38,859 nt of DNA from an uncultured Corynebacterium sp. (GCF_946998835.1 NZ_CAMQAZ010000024.1:1-38859), one strand, 5' to 3'. Positions 6,406 through 15,418 are shown, counted from the first letter of the stretch. A program made the numbers and translations. Notes: generated by a model from the letters alone, not told the origin.

Positions 6406-9216
6406 TTAGGTGCGCGGAACCTCGACCATCTCGTAGACCTCGATAACGTCGTCGACCTGGATATCCGGGTAGGACAGCACCATACCGCACTCGTAACCGG
6501 CTGCGACCTCGGTGGCATCGTCCTTCTCGCGCTTCAGCGACTCGATGGTCGCCGAATCGGTGATGACGTTACCGTCGCGTACCAGGCGAGCCTTGGCGTT
6601 GCGGCGAACCTTGCCGGACTCGACCATACAACCTGCGATGAGGCCAACTGCGGAGGACTTGAAGATTGCGCGAATCTCCGCACGACCAATCTCCTTCTCC
6701 TCGTAGACCGGCTTGAGCATGCCCTTCAAAGCGGCCTCGACATCCTCGATAGCACGGTAGATTACCGTGTAGTAGCGAATGTCAACGCCCTCAGCATTGG
6801 CGAACTCAGTGGCCTTGCCCTCGGAGCGAACGTTGAAGCCGATGATAACGGCGTCAGACGCGGCAGCCAGCGAGACGTTGGTCTGCGTGACAGCGCCTAC
6901 ACCACGGTCGATGATGTTCAGGGCGACCTCGTCGTCGACCTCGATCTTGAGCAGGGCTTCTTCCAGTGCCTCGACGGTACCGGCGTTGTCGCCCTTCAGG
7001 ATCAGGTTGAGGGTGTTGGTCTCCTTCAGAATCTCGTCCAGATTCTCCAGGGAGACGCGCTTACGACGACGTGCCTGCAGTGCGTTACGACGGCGCGCGT
7101 CACGGCGGTCTGCAATCTGGCGAGCCGTACGATCCTCATCAACAACCAGCAGGTTGTCGCCAGCACCCGGCACGGAGGTCAGGCCGAGCACCTGAACCGG
7201 ACGGGAAGGACCGGCCTCTTCGACATCGTTACCGTATTCGTCCACCATGCGGCGAACACGGCCATAGGCGTCACCGACAACGATGGAGTCACCGACGCGC
7301 AGCGTACCGCGCTGGACGATAACTGTTGCCACAGGACCACGGCCGCGGTCGAGGTGAGCCTCGATGGCGACACCCTGGGCATCCATATCCGGATTGGCGC
7401 GCAGGTCAAGCGAAGCGTCGGCAGTCAGCAGCACAGCTTCGAGAAGCTGATCAATGTTGGTGCCCTGCTTAGCGGAGATATCGACGAACATGGTGTCGCC
7501 GCCCCACTCTTCGTCAGTGAGACCGTACTCAGTCAGCTGGCCACGAATCTTCTGCGGATCCGCAGTTTCCTTATCAATCTTGTTGACTGCCACGACAATC
7601 GGCACGTCAGCGGCCTTGGCGTGGTTAATAGCTTCAACCGTCTGCGGCATGACACCGTCGTCGGCTGCAACAACCAGAATCGCGATATCGGTGGACTTGG
7701 CACCGCGGGCACGCATGGCGGTAAACGCCTCGTGACCCGGGGTATCCAGGAATGTAACCTTGCGCTTCTCGCCGTCGAGCTCCACCGGAACTTGGTAAGC
7801 ACCGATGTGCTGGGTAATGCCGCCGGATTCGTGACCACCGACGTTGGCCTGACGAATGGTGTCCAACAGGCGCGTCTTACCGTGGTCGACGTGACCCATC
7901 ACGGTAACCACTGGCGGACGCTGCTCCAGGTCCTCATCGTCGCCCTCGTCCTCACCGAACTGGAGGTCGAAGGACTCGAGGAGCTCACGGTCCTCATCCT
8001 CCGGCGAGACAACCTGGACCTTGTAGTCCATCTCATCGCCGAGCAGCTGCAGGGTTTCATCGGAAACCGAAGCAGTTGCCGTTACCATTTCGCCGAGGTT
8101 GAACAACGCCTGGACCAGCGATGCTGCATCGGCGTTAATCTTCTCAGCGAAGTCGGACAGCGATGCACCACGTGCGAGACGAATGGTCTTGCCCTTACCG
8201 TTAGGAAGCTTAACGCCGCCCACCACGGACGGTGCCTGCATTGCCTCGTACTCATTGCGCTTCTGACGCTTCGACTTACGTCCGCGACGCGGGGCGCCTC
8301 CTGGCCGCCCGAATGCACCTGCAGTTCCACCGCGACGTCCACCGCGACCACCGCGTGGCCCGCCACCCGGACCTCCTGGGCCACGACCACGGCCACCGAA
8401 GCCGCCACCACCGCCGCCGCGGCTAGCCTTTGCAGGCATCTGCCCCGGATTCGGGTGCGAAGGCATCATTGCCGGAGTTGGACGGTTGCCACCTGGCTTA
8501 TTACCGCGACCCTGGCCGCCCTGTGGGCGTGGGCCACCCTGGCGTGCTCCAGGCTTTGGTCCCGGACGACCGTGTCCTCCCTGTGGGCGCGGGCCACCCT
8601 GGCGTCCGCCAGGCTTCGGGCCCGGGCGACCGCCACCCTGCGGGCGCGGCATATTAGACGGCCGTGGTGCCGGACGGGAGGAACCACCAGTCGAGAACGG
8701 GTTGTTTGCCACACGCGGTGCGCGTGCACCCGGTTTCGGACCTGGCTTCGGGCCTGCCGGCTTCGGCGGGCGCGGCATTTCCTGTCCCGGCTTCGGGGAA
8801 CGGGACGGTGCGGCGCTGGCTGCTCCTGGCTTCGGACCTGGAGCCGCTGGCTTTGCGCCTGGCTTTGCTGCCGTCGGCGCAGCGGGCTTAGCACCTGACT
8901 TTGCCGCAGGCTTAGCACCTGGCTTCGCACCCGGCTTTGCTGCCGTCGGCGCCGCGGGCTTAGCACCCGGCTTTGCAGCAGGCTTGGCACCTGGCTTCGC
9001 CGCAGCCTTCGTAGCTGGTGCAGCAGCGGATGCGTCCGCGCCTGCACCGCCGTTCTTCTCTTCGTAGACCTTCTTCATCTTCCTGACGACGGGGGGTTCC
9101 ACCGTCGACGAAGCGGTCTTAACAAACTCGCCCTGAGCCTTCAGCTCGGCGAGTAGTTCTTTGCTGGTGACCCCGAGCTGCTTTGCGAGCTCATGGACAC
9201 GTAGCTTTCCGGACAC
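6406..9216 (-). CDS. infB: Translation initiation factor IF-2
   Basis: IF-2 is the GTPase that places initiator tRNA on the 30S subunit and promotes subunit joining. The 936-residue protein has an IF2-N helix bundle at residues 1-55 and a long low-complexity linker rich in Ala-Lys-Pro-Gly repeats and then Gly-Arg. The GTPase core follows: GHVDHGKT near 440 (G1), DTPGHEAF near 493 (G3) and NKID near 543 (G4). I start at GTG 9216, where AGGAG lies just upstream; an earlier GTG at 9228 overlaps that binding site. The gene follows ylxR by 129 bp and is ended by a clear terminator. An 861-codon antisense open frame over it is a shadow. Confidence 0.97.
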   Translation of the reverse strand: MSGKLRVHELAKQLGVTSKELLAELKAQGEFVKTASSTVEPPVVRKMKKVYEEKNGGAGADASAAAPATKAAAKPGAKPAAKPGAKPAAPTAAKPGAKPGAKPAAKSGAKPAAPTAAKPGAKPAAPGPKPGAASAAPSRSPKPGQEMPRPPKPAGPKPGPKPGARAPRVANNPFSTGGSSRPAPRPSNMPRPQGGGRPGPKPGGRQGGPRPQGGHGRPGPKPGARQGGPRPQGGQGRGNKPGGNRPTPAMMPSHPNPGQMPAKASRGGGGGGFGGRGRGPGGPGGGPRGGRGGRRGGTAGAFGRPGGAPRRGRKSKRQKRNEYEAMQAPSVVGGVKLPNGKGKTIRLARGASLSDFAEKINADAASLVQALFNLGEMVTATASVSDETLQLLGDEMDYKVQVVSPEDEDRELLESFDLQFGEDEGDDEDLEQRPPVVTVMGHVDHGKTRLLDTIRQANVGGHESGGITQHIGAYQVPVELDGEKRKVTFLDTPGHEAFTAMRARGAKSTDIAILVVAADDGVMPQTVEAINHAKAADVPIVVAVNKIDKETADPQKIRGQLTEYGLTDEEWGGDTMFVDISAKQGTNIDQLLEAVLLTADASLDLRANPDMDAQGVAIEAHLDRGRGPVATVIVQRGTLRVGDSIVVGDAYGRVRRMVDEYGNDVEEAGPSRPVQVLGLTSVPGAGDNLLVVDEDRTARQIADRRDARRRNALQARRRKRVSLENLDEILKETNTLNLILKGDNAGTVEALEEALLKIEVDDEVALNIIDRGVGAVTQTNVSLAAASDAVIIGFNVRSEGKATEFANAEGVDIRYYTVIYRAIEDVEAALKGMLKPVYEEKEIGRAEIRAIFKSSAVGLIAGCMVESGKVRRNAKARLVRDGNVITDSATIESLKREKDDATEVAAGYECGMVLSYPDIQVDDVIEVYEMVEVPRT

Positions 9217-9345
9217 TGCTCTCCTCACTAGTGGGGGCCGAGCAGCGCCCGATGGCGGATCTGTCCGCGCACCGAGAGCGCCTGCAGGGCTCCCTCTTAT
9301 TTATTGCCGTTCATCGCTGATGCTTCATCGTGTGCTCATCAGTGT

Positions 9346-9735
9346 TCAGGTCTTTCTGTTCTCATTTTTCCTGCCTCCCTGCTTATCGCCATGCACATGG
9401 GCAACGGGAGACGAATCCTCCGCTTCGTAGTACGTGGCGATAAACTGTTTAACCGGAAACGCATCTACCTGCGTAGATACCTTCAGTGCGCGGCCAAATG
9501 CGCGGCGCTTATCGGCGGTCTCCCAAGCTCTTAGCGTTGGAGTAATCCATGCACCTCGCCCCTGCATCCGACGACGCGGATCAGCAACGACAGCAATCGA
9601 GCCGTCTGGGCGGGTGGTAGCGACAATGCGCAGCAGCTCCGAACAATTGCGGCGCTGCTTAGTTGCAATGCAGGTGCGCGTGGGTGCAGGTGTATGAGTT
9701 GTCGAATTCGGGTTTATCACCCGTGAAGTCGTCAT
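9346..9735 (-). CDS. ylxR: YlxR-family RNA-binding protein (DUF448)
   Basis: YlxR is a small nucleic-acid-binding protein encoded between nusA and infB in most Gram-positive bacteria; it has been linked to transcription control and RNase P. The 129-residue product carries the family signature RTCIATKQRRNCSELLRIV near residues 20-38 and GRGAWI near 59-64. The first ATG at 9735 has AGGAG directly upstream with unusually short spacing, so the exact start is less sure. A terminator-like hairpin separates it from nusA. Confidence 0.88.
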   Translation of the reverse strand: MTTSRVINPNSTTHTPAPTRTCIATKQRRNCSELLRIVATTRPDGSIAVVADPRRRMQGRGAWITPTLRAWETADKRRAFGRALKVSTQVDAFPVKQFIATYYEAEDSSPVAHVHGDKQGGRKNENRKT

Positions 9736-9832
9736 ACTCCTGACGCACCCACCTTCCTGCTAAGAAACTCAGCGCGAAAATTCGCATAAGAAAATCGCGC
9801 CTTGTCGTTTGGCCACGTTCAAGCATAACCCG

Positions 9833-9877
9833 AAAAGGCGGGAAAGCGCCAACCCCCTGGCACCTTCCCGCCTCTTT
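9833..9877 (-). terminator. Strong hairpin between nusA and ylxR
   Basis: On the minus strand AGGCGGGAAG-GTGCCA pairs with TGGCGC-TTTCCCGCCT around a short G-rich loop, followed by TTTTC. It is a good intrinsic terminator about 65-105 bp after the nusA stop. It may only partly terminate, since ylxR and infB lie immediately beyond it on the same strand. Confidence 0.8.
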
Positions 9878-9939
9878 CGCAACCGTTGGGACTAACTACC
9901 CCGCGTCACCCCGCGCTACCTCACGTCTTTACTTGGCGT

Positions 9940-10926
9940 CTACTCTGCGTCGGAATGGATGTCGATCCGCCAGCCGGTCAGACGAGCTGCCAGGCGAGCG
10001 TTCTGCCCTTCCTTACCGATAGCAAGCGACAGCTGATAATCCGGAACGACGACGTGAGCACGACGCTCTTCCATATCGAGAATCTTCACGCTGACCACCT
10101 TGGCTGGTGCTAGCGAGTTACCTACGAACTTCGCCGGATCCTCGTCGTAGTCGATGATGTCGACCTTCTCACCCTTGAGCTCATTCATAATTGAGCTGAC
10201 TCGCTGGCCTCGCGGCCCAATGCAAGCTCCCTTAGCATTGAGCCCCTTCACAGTCGGACGCACCGCAACCTTGGTTCGGTGCCCTGCTTCACGGGCGATA
10301 GAGATCAATTCCACTGCCCCATCAGCAACTTCCGGGACTTCAAGTTCAAAGAGCTTGCGAATCAGTTCCGGGTGCGTACGCGAGAGGTGAATGGCGACAC
10401 CACGCGGTGTCTTGTTCACACCCACGACATAGCACTTAATGCGGTCGCCGTGCTTGAGTTCCTCACCCGGCAGCTGCTCTGCGGGCATCAGAATTCCGTC
10501 GCGGCCATTGGCCTCCGAACCGATGTGCACGACAACGATGCCTTTTTCGTTGGCGTAAACGTCACGCTGGACGACACCGGAGATCACCTGATTGGACAGG
10601 TCTGCGTACTCGTCGAGAACCTTGTCGCTCTCTGCATCGCGCAGACGTGACAAAATGGTCTGGCGAACAGCAAATGCAGCAGTGCGCTCGAAGTCCTCCG
10701 GGGTGTCGTCCCATTCGGAGATGAGGTTTCCCTCTTCGTCGCGCTCCTGGGCGAAGACTATGACATCACCGGTCTCACGGTCGATTTCGGCGCGCGCGTG
10801 CCGTGCCGGCGCGGTGGTATTACGGTAGCTTTCACGCAATGCGCGGGCGACCAGTTCCAGCATTTCGTCGACAGGAATGCCCTTTTCCTTTTCCAAGGTT
10901 CGCAGGGCGGCTAGTTCAATCTTCAC
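9940..10926 (-). CDS. nusA: Transcription termination/antitermination factor NusA
   Basis: NusA binds RNA polymerase and modulates pausing, termination and antitermination. The 328-residue product lacks the E. coli C-terminal acidic repeats, as is usual in actinobacteria. It has an N-terminal polymerase-binding domain (residues 1-110), an S1 domain including NEKGIVVVHIGSEANG-type sequence, and two KH domains. These carry GACIGPRGQRV near 235-245 and LAIGKEGQNARLAARLTGW near the C-terminus. The start is GTG 10926, overlapping the rimP stop as GTGA, so translation is probably coupled. Confidence 0.96.
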   Translation of the reverse strand: MKIELAALRTLEKEKGIPVDEMLELVARALRESYRNTTAPARHARAEIDRETGDVIVFAQERDEEGNLISEWDDTPEDFERTAAFAVRQTILSRLRDAESDKVLDEYADLSNQVISGVVQRDVYANEKGIVVVHIGSEANGRDGILMPAEQLPGEELKHGDRIKCYVVGVNKTPRGVAIHLSRTHPELIRKLFELEVPEVADGAVELISIAREAGHRTKVAVRPTVKGLNAKGACIGPRGQRVSSIMNELKGEKVDIIDYDEDPAKFVGNSLAPAKVVSVKILDMEERRAHVVVPDYQLSLAIGKEGQNARLAARLTGWRIDIHSDAE

Positions 10927-11495
10927 TTGTTATCCTCCAGCCTGGTCAAGGCATCGTCATAGTCTAGTCCCGCAAAGTCCTTCTCGGCTGCGGGCGGATT
11001 AGAGAATTCAACTTGTACCACTGCGCGGGCAATATCCGTTAATTGGACACACTGCCCAACAGCCTTCAGACGGCCCTTCGGCCCCTTAGAGGTAACGAGA
11101 ATGACTGACTCTTCACCCGGTGACAGCGCACCGATACGGGCTGCGATCGTGGAACCGTCGGCAAGCGCAATTTCTGCGATACGACCACGGTTGCGACGCC
11201 AGTGACGTGGCTGAGTCAGCGGTGCGTCAATGCCAGGTGTGGAGACTTCCAGGGTGTATCCCTGTGCGCCGAAGTCGGCTTCACCACGTGCCTCAGCGGC
11301 ATCCAGAGCTGCGGATACTTCATGCGTGGCCTGCTCCAGAACATCGAGGTCAGGACGCTGATCTGCGTCAACCAACACAATGACCTGAGACTTCGCGCCA
11401 GCGCGAACAACCTTGACATCTTCCACGTCAAGGCCGGTGTGTGCGAGCGCAGGGCTCACAAATTGTTCAATTTTCTCGGGTGCGGGAATCGCCAT
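10923..11495 (-). CDS. rimP: Ribosome maturation factor RimP
   Basis: RimP assists late 30S subunit assembly. The 190-residue product shows the family VEDVKVV segment near residues 24-30, a VLVD strand, and a LEVSTPGIDAPLT motif near 100-112. It is the first gene of the nusA-infB group and overlaps nusA by 4 nt. The ATG at 11495 has a -10 hexamer 8 nt upstream and no Shine-Dalgarno sequence, so the transcript is probably leaderless. A perfect 15-bp palindrome covers that -10. The gene diverges from the DUF4439 gene, as in M. tuberculosis. Confidence 0.94.
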   Translation of the reverse strand: MAIPAPEKIEQFVSPALAHTGLDVEDVKVVRAGAKSQVIVLVDADQRPDLDVLEQATHEVSAALDAAEARGEADFGAQGYTLEVSTPGIDAPLTQPRHWRRNRGRIAEIALADGSTIAARIGALSPGEESVILVTSKGPKGRLKAVGQCVQLTDIARAVVQVEFSNPPAAEKDFAGLDYDDALTRLEDNK

Positions 11496-11497
11496 AA

Positions 11498-11512
11498 CTG
11501 TAGAGTCTACAG
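11498..11512. promoter_or_regulatory. Palindrome overlapping leaderless rimP promoter
   Basis: CTGTAGAGTCTACAG is a perfect 7+1+7 inverted repeat. On the minus strand it contains TAGACT, a TANNNT -10 hexamer that lies 8 nt before the rimP ATG. A dimeric regulator bound here would block the promoter of the rimP-nusA-infB series. The operator role is inferred. Confidence 0.5.
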
Positions 11513-11592
11513 GTCAGGCCCTTTTAATTGCGCACTTGGGCGCTTTCCCGTAACGCGTTGATACAAATCCGCGTCCACCGTGGCACCATAGT

Positions 11593-12561
11593 GTGGTGAT
11601 TGTTCCGCCTTCCTCTCCTAGTTTTGCTTCCGTATCGCGTCGATCTCGCACGTTTACTCGCCGTGGTTTCCTCGCGGCGGCTCTCACTGTAGGGGCCCTT
11701 CCCGCGCTGTCTTCTTGCTCCCACCTCGTGGCACCGCGCCCGGATTACGCCATCGAAGTTCTTCGGGCGCTTGCTTCGCGCGACGCGCGTGCGCTTAACG
11801 ACGAATACCCGGACCTCGCCGCCGTGCGCTCCACGCAGGTAACCGAGCTAGATAAGGAAATCACGCGTGCTTGCGGTACCCGCAAGGATGGCAAGCCCGT
11901 CGAGGAATGTCGTTCCGACGTCGCGGTCCCTGGTTCCCTGTTTGCCGGTGCCGACGCGAAGTTGTTGCTCACTGACTCGCGAAACAATCCAGTTCTGACA
12001 AAGGCTCTGGATTCACGCACCGCGCTCAGAGAGAAGCACACTGCACGCCTTGCCTCGGCTGTGGATGGCGGTCTGGTCCTGGCGCTGCGCACTGCCGGTG
12101 CTGAATGGGAAGAGCTCGTCCCCGCGATTCCCAGTGACAGGGATAAAATCTCGGGCGCCGAGGAACAGCTGGCCACCGCGCTTAAAGCCGAGTACATGGT
12201 GATTTACGGTGTTGGCGTGGCCGCACCACGGGTTACAGGTGACGCTACCTCCGCATTCATGGCTCGCGGGGAGCGCCACCGCATTGTGCGCGATCGCGTA
12301 CGAAAGATTATGGAGGATGCCGAGGTCGGGGTGCCTGCAAGCGCCCCAGGTTACATGCCGGAGGGCGCACCTTCACCGGATACAGCCCCCGTCGACTACA
12401 TGATTGCGTTGGAGCGTTATTGCGCACAGGCGTGGGAAGACGTACTGACGGCCGCGAAAAACGCCCAGATGCGTCTGTTCGCACTCCAGGCAGCGGGCAT
12501 AGCGGCCGCCGGAGCGGCAGCTCTGGGGGGCAACAACTTGGAGCCGCTGCCTGGGCTCTAA
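11593..12561 (+). CDS. DUF4439 family Tat-exported lipoprotein
   Basis: The 322-residue protein begins with a twin-arginine motif (TRRGFLAAA, about residues 22-30), a hydrophobic stretch and a lipobox ending LSSC near residue 41. It is therefore predicted to cross the membrane folded and be anchored as a lipoprotein. The C-terminal half is helical and resembles the ferritin-like DUF4439 domain that actinobacteria carry between rimP and proS. No substrate or metal site can be assigned with confidence. The start is one of three GTG codons near 11591-11598; a TAGTGT at 11589-11594 overlaps them, so the start is uncertain. Confidence 0.8.
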   Translation: MVIVPPSSPSFASVSRRSRTFTRRGFLAAALTVGALPALSSCSHLVAPRPDYAIEVLRALASRDARALNDEYPDLAAVRSTQVTELDKEITRACGTRKDGKPVEECRSDVAVPGSLFAGADAKLLLTDSRNNPVLTKALDSRTALREKHTARLASAVDGGLVLALRTAGAEWEELVPAIPSDRDKISGAEEQLATALKAEYMVIYGVGVAAPRVTGDATSAFMARGERHRIVRDRVRKIMEDAEVGVPASAPGYMPEGAPSPDTAPVDYMIALERYCAQAWEDVLTAAKNAQMRLFALQAAGIAAAGAAALGGNNLEPLPGL

Positions 12562-12572
12562 GACTTTTGAGG

Positions 12573-14345
12573 CTAGGCCTTGCAGACCAGTTCCGCGACG
12601 TGAGCCGCGATCCCGTCTGCTGCGACCTCGCCTGTTTCGTTGGTCAGACGGTTGCGTAGCTCCACCTTGCCGTCGGCGTAGCCGCGGCCAAAGATAACCA
12701 CGAATGGCATCCCGAGCAACTCGGCATCCTTGAACTTCACACCGGGGCTGACCTTCGGGCGATCGTCGAAAAGCACCTCAATACCCTGCTGGCTGAGCTC
12801 TTCCGCCAGCTGCTCTGCCGCCTCAGCAGCCTCGGCATTCTTACCGGCCACTGCGATGTGAACCTTGTACGGAGCTGCGGCGACCGGCCACTTTAGGCCC
12901 TTTTCATCAAGCTGCTGCTCTGCGAGAACAGCCACAAGTCGGGACACGCCAATGCCGTAGGAACCCATGGTTGGGCGGGCGCGCTTGCCGTTGACATCGA
13001 GAATGTCAATCTCAAAAGCGTTAGTGTACTTACGGCCCAACTGGAAAATGTGGCCAATCTCAATACCTCGCTCGATCTTCAGCGTGCCATGTCCCTCCGG
13101 AGCCGGATCGCCGTCACGCACCTCTGCGACATCGCAGATGCCGTCAATCTGGAAGTCACGACCGGCAACCACACCGATGATGTGCTTGCCAACCTCGTTG
13201 GCGCCCGCAATCCAATTCGTGCCCTCCGCCACGCGTGGGTCGGCTAGGACCTTCACACCGTAATCGGCGAGCCCCTGCGGGCCGACGTAGCCCTTGACCA
13301 GGAAGTCATTGGCTGCGAAATCCTTTTCATCCAGCAAACGCACCTCACCCGGTTCGAATGCAACCTCGAGACGCTTTTCATCGACCTCGCGGTCACCGGG
13401 AACCAAGATTGCGGTGAGCTGCTCCGGCAGCGCGTTACCCTCCTTGTCGACCTTTTTCGGGTCGACAGCGACGAGAACACACTTCAAAGTATCGGCAGCG
13501 GTGACCTCACGGCCGAGCTCCGCACCGTTGGCCCAATCAACGAGCGCTGCGATAGTAGTGCAGTTCGGCGATTCGTAAACTTTAGCCTCCGGCTGCCCCT
13601 CAATCGGCTGCGGTGCAACGGCCGGAATCTGTACCGCTTCGACGTTGGCGGCGTACTCGCCATCGGTGGAGACCACGAAGGAGTCCTCGCCATTTTCGCT
13701 GACGGCCAGGAACTCCTCGGAGGCCGAACCGCCCATCGCGCCGGAGGTGGCGTGGCAGATTTCGTACTTAATGCCCAGGCGGTCAAAAATGCGCTGGTAG
13801 GCACCGCGGTGCTGCAGGTAGGAATTCTCCAGCCCCTCGTCATCCATGTCGAAGGAGTAAGAGTCCTTCATCACGAACTCACGGCCACGCAGAATACCTG
13901 CACGCGGCCGAGCCTCATCGCGGTACTTGGTCTGAATCTGGAACAGCGTCGTTGGGAAGTCCTTGTAGGAGCTGAAGAGATCCTTGACTGCCAGTGCGAA
14001 CATCTCTTCGTGCGTCGGCCCCAACAGGTAGTCCGCGCCCTTGCGATCCTTCAGGCGGAAGAGCTCAGGACCATATTCGGTCCACCGGTTCGTCGCCTCG
14101 TAGGGCTCCCGCGGCAGCAGTGCCGGGAATGCCAGCTCCTGTGCGCCAATGCCCTCCATCTCCTCGCGGACAACCTTTTCCACGTTGCGCAGAACCTTTA
14201 GGCCCAATGGCAGCCAGGAGTACACACCGGGAGCGGTTCGCCGGATGTAGCCGGCACGGACGAGCAGCTTGTGGCTAGGGACCTCGGCGTCAGCAGGATC
14301 CTCGCGCAGGGTGCGGAGGAACAGCTGGGACATTCGCGTAATCAT
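12573..14345 (-). CDS. proS: Prolyl-tRNA synthetase
   Basis: ProRS charges tRNA-Pro with proline. At 590 residues it is the bacterial type: a class II catalytic core beginning MSQLFLRTLRE, with motif 2 around RDEARPRAGILRGREF near residue 145, an inserted editing domain at about 220-400, and a C-terminal anticodon-binding domain. The ATG at 14345 lies 8 nt after a TAAAAT -10 hexamer, so the mRNA is probably leaderless. The gene diverges from yaaA across about 60 bp. The DUF4439 gene ends 11 bp from its stop. Confidence 0.96.
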   Translation of the reverse strand: MITRMSQLFLRTLREDPADAEVPSHKLLVRAGYIRRTAPGVYSWLPLGLKVLRNVEKVVREEMEGIGAQELAFPALLPREPYEATNRWTEYGPELFRLKDRKGADYLLGPTHEEMFALAVKDLFSSYKDFPTTLFQIQTKYRDEARPRAGILRGREFVMKDSYSFDMDDEGLENSYLQHRGAYQRIFDRLGIKYEICHATSGAMGGSASEEFLAVSENGEDSFVVSTDGEYAANVEAVQIPAVAPQPIEGQPEAKVYESPNCTTIAALVDWANGAELGREVTAADTLKCVLVAVDPKKVDKEGNALPEQLTAILVPGDREVDEKRLEVAFEPGEVRLLDEKDFAANDFLVKGYVGPQGLADYGVKVLADPRVAEGTNWIAGANEVGKHIIGVVAGRDFQIDGICDVAEVRDGDPAPEGHGTLKIERGIEIGHIFQLGRKYTNAFEIDILDVNGKRARPTMGSYGIGVSRLVAVLAEQQLDEKGLKWPVAAAPYKVHIAVAGKNAEAAEAAEQLAEELSQQGIEVLFDDRPKVSPGVKFKDAELLGMPFVVIFGRGYADGKVELRNRLTNETGEVAADGIAAHVAELVCKA

Positions 14346-14353
14346 GAATGCTG

Positions 14354-14359
14354 ATTTTA
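14354..14359 (-). promoter_or_regulatory. -10 element of leaderless proS promoter
   Basis: TAAAAT on the minus strand lies 8 nt before the proS ATG at 14345, with no Shine-Dalgarno sequence between. This fits a leaderless transcript divergent from yaaA. Confidence 0.55.
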
Positions 14360-14392
14360 CCCGTCGATCATTCTGCGCAACATGCGGGGCGT

Positions 14393-14398
14393 TACTAT
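14393..14398 (+). promoter_or_regulatory. -10 element of leaderless yaaA promoter
   Basis: TACTAT lies exactly 7 nt before the ATG at 14406 and no ribosome binding site is present. It fixes the start codon and indicates a leaderless transcript. Confidence 0.55.
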
Positions 14399-14405
14399 GG
14401 TGCCC

Positions 14406-15143
14406 ATGCTGGTAGTCCTACCCCCATCTGAGACCAAAGCCACTGGTGGCAACCATCCCGCAGTGGACTTTTCCTCGCTAAGCTTCGGTTCCCTCAACCC
14501 CATCCGTGAGCGCATCGCGACCGATCTCGTCGCTCTCAGCGCAGACCACGATGTCGCGATGGAAACTCTGAAGCTGGGCCCGCGTCTCACTGACGAGGTC
14601 ACGGCCAACGCCGCCCTCCTAGAATCCCCGACCATGCCTGCGCTCGAGCGTTACACCGGGGTCCTCTACGACGCGCTCTCCCCCGCTGACCTGCCTGAGA
14701 CCGGCCGTGCTCGTCTCGCCGTCGGCTCCGCACTCTTTGGCGTTATCGGTGGCGAGGACCTCATCCCCCACTATCGTCTCTCCGGCACGGTGAAACTCCC
14801 CTTCGCAGATCACCCCACCGAATCTGCCCCGACAATGAAGCGCCGTTGGGGCACCGCCATCACCGATGCCCTCAACGACATCGACTTCCTCATCGACCTT
14901 CGTTCCGGCACCTATGCGAACCTGGGCAAAGTCAAAGGCGCGACGACCATGACCGTGCTCACCGCCGAGGGCAAAATCGTCAGCCACTTCAACAAGCACT
15001 ACAAGGGGCTATTCGCCCGCGCCATTGCTCTGTCAGATACGGCGCCGACATCCCCCACAGAGGCCGTCGAAATCGCTCGCGCCGCAGGACATGACGTCAC
15101 GCTTGACGACGACACCCTCATCTTCCGCGTCCCGGAAAACTAA
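14406..15143 (+). CDS. yaaA: YaaA family peroxide-stress protein
   Basis: YaaA/DUF328 proteins bind DNA and limit iron-dependent damage under peroxide stress in E. coli. The 245-residue product starts MLVVLPPSETK, the diagnostic N-terminus, and has the conserved SHFNKHYKGLFAR segment near residues 197-209. I start at 14406 rather than at the upstream in-frame ATG 14382, because the conserved sequence begins there and a -10 hexamer lies 7 nt before it. It is divergent from proS and convergent with the small membrane-protein gene after cobA. Function in this organism is inferred from the family. Confidence 0.88.
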   Translation: MLVVLPPSETKATGGNHPAVDFSSLSFGSLNPIRERIATDLVALSADHDVAMETLKLGPRLTDEVTANAALLESPTMPALERYTGVLYDALSPADLPETGRARLAVGSALFGVIGGEDLIPHYRLSGTVKLPFADHPTESAPTMKRRWGTAITDALNDIDFLIDLRSGTYANLGKVKGATTMTVLTAEGKIVSHFNKHYKGLFARAIALSDTAPTSPTEAVEIARAAGHDVTLDDDTLIFRVPEN

Positions 15144-15418
15144 ATGTCGCCGTTATAGCGCTTGCGGCCCGCAACGACGGCAGCAATCAGAGCAATGACG
15201 GCGATAAAGATGCTGTCGTATTTTGATCCTTCTCCGCCGAGGAGAAGGAGGCGGAAGATAATCATGGCTCCGAGGTAGAACACCAAGAAGGTCGCAGCTC
15301 CCAGCCAGATGGAACTGCGCAACTGGTCGTCGGCAAGCAGGCGGTCAATCGGTCCCGCTTTTTGCTGTTCTGGATTCTTCTTTGACTTGTTGTTGCTCTG
15401 CTCGTTGTTCTTACTCAT
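15140..15418 (-). CDS. Small hypothetical membrane protein
   Basis: This 92-residue protein has a polar, Lys/Asn/Gln-rich N-terminus (residues 1-27) and two hydrophobic segments (about 38-58 and 66-82), and ends in a basic tail. I do not recognise a family. The ATG at 15418 overlaps the end of cobA by 8 nt, so it is probably co-transcribed and translationally coupled to the cobalamin genes. Its stop overlaps the end of yaaA on the other strand by 4 nt. A role connected with cobalamin is only a guess from position. Confidence 0.65.
   Translation of the reverse strand: MSKNNEQSNNKSKKNPEQQKAGPIDRLLADDQLRSSIWLGAATFLVFYLGAMIIFRLLLLGGEGSKYDSIFIAVIALIAAVVAGRKRYNGDI

Noticed and set aside
6313..8898. 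861-codon plus-strand open frame
   Set aside because: It is antisense to infB, a result of GC-rich codon bias; it has low-complexity sequence and no recognisable domain.
6406..9216. Lateral transfer suggested by the unusual composition of the infB linker
   Set aside because: Ala/Lys/Pro/Gly-rich linkers are normal for actinobacterial IF-2.
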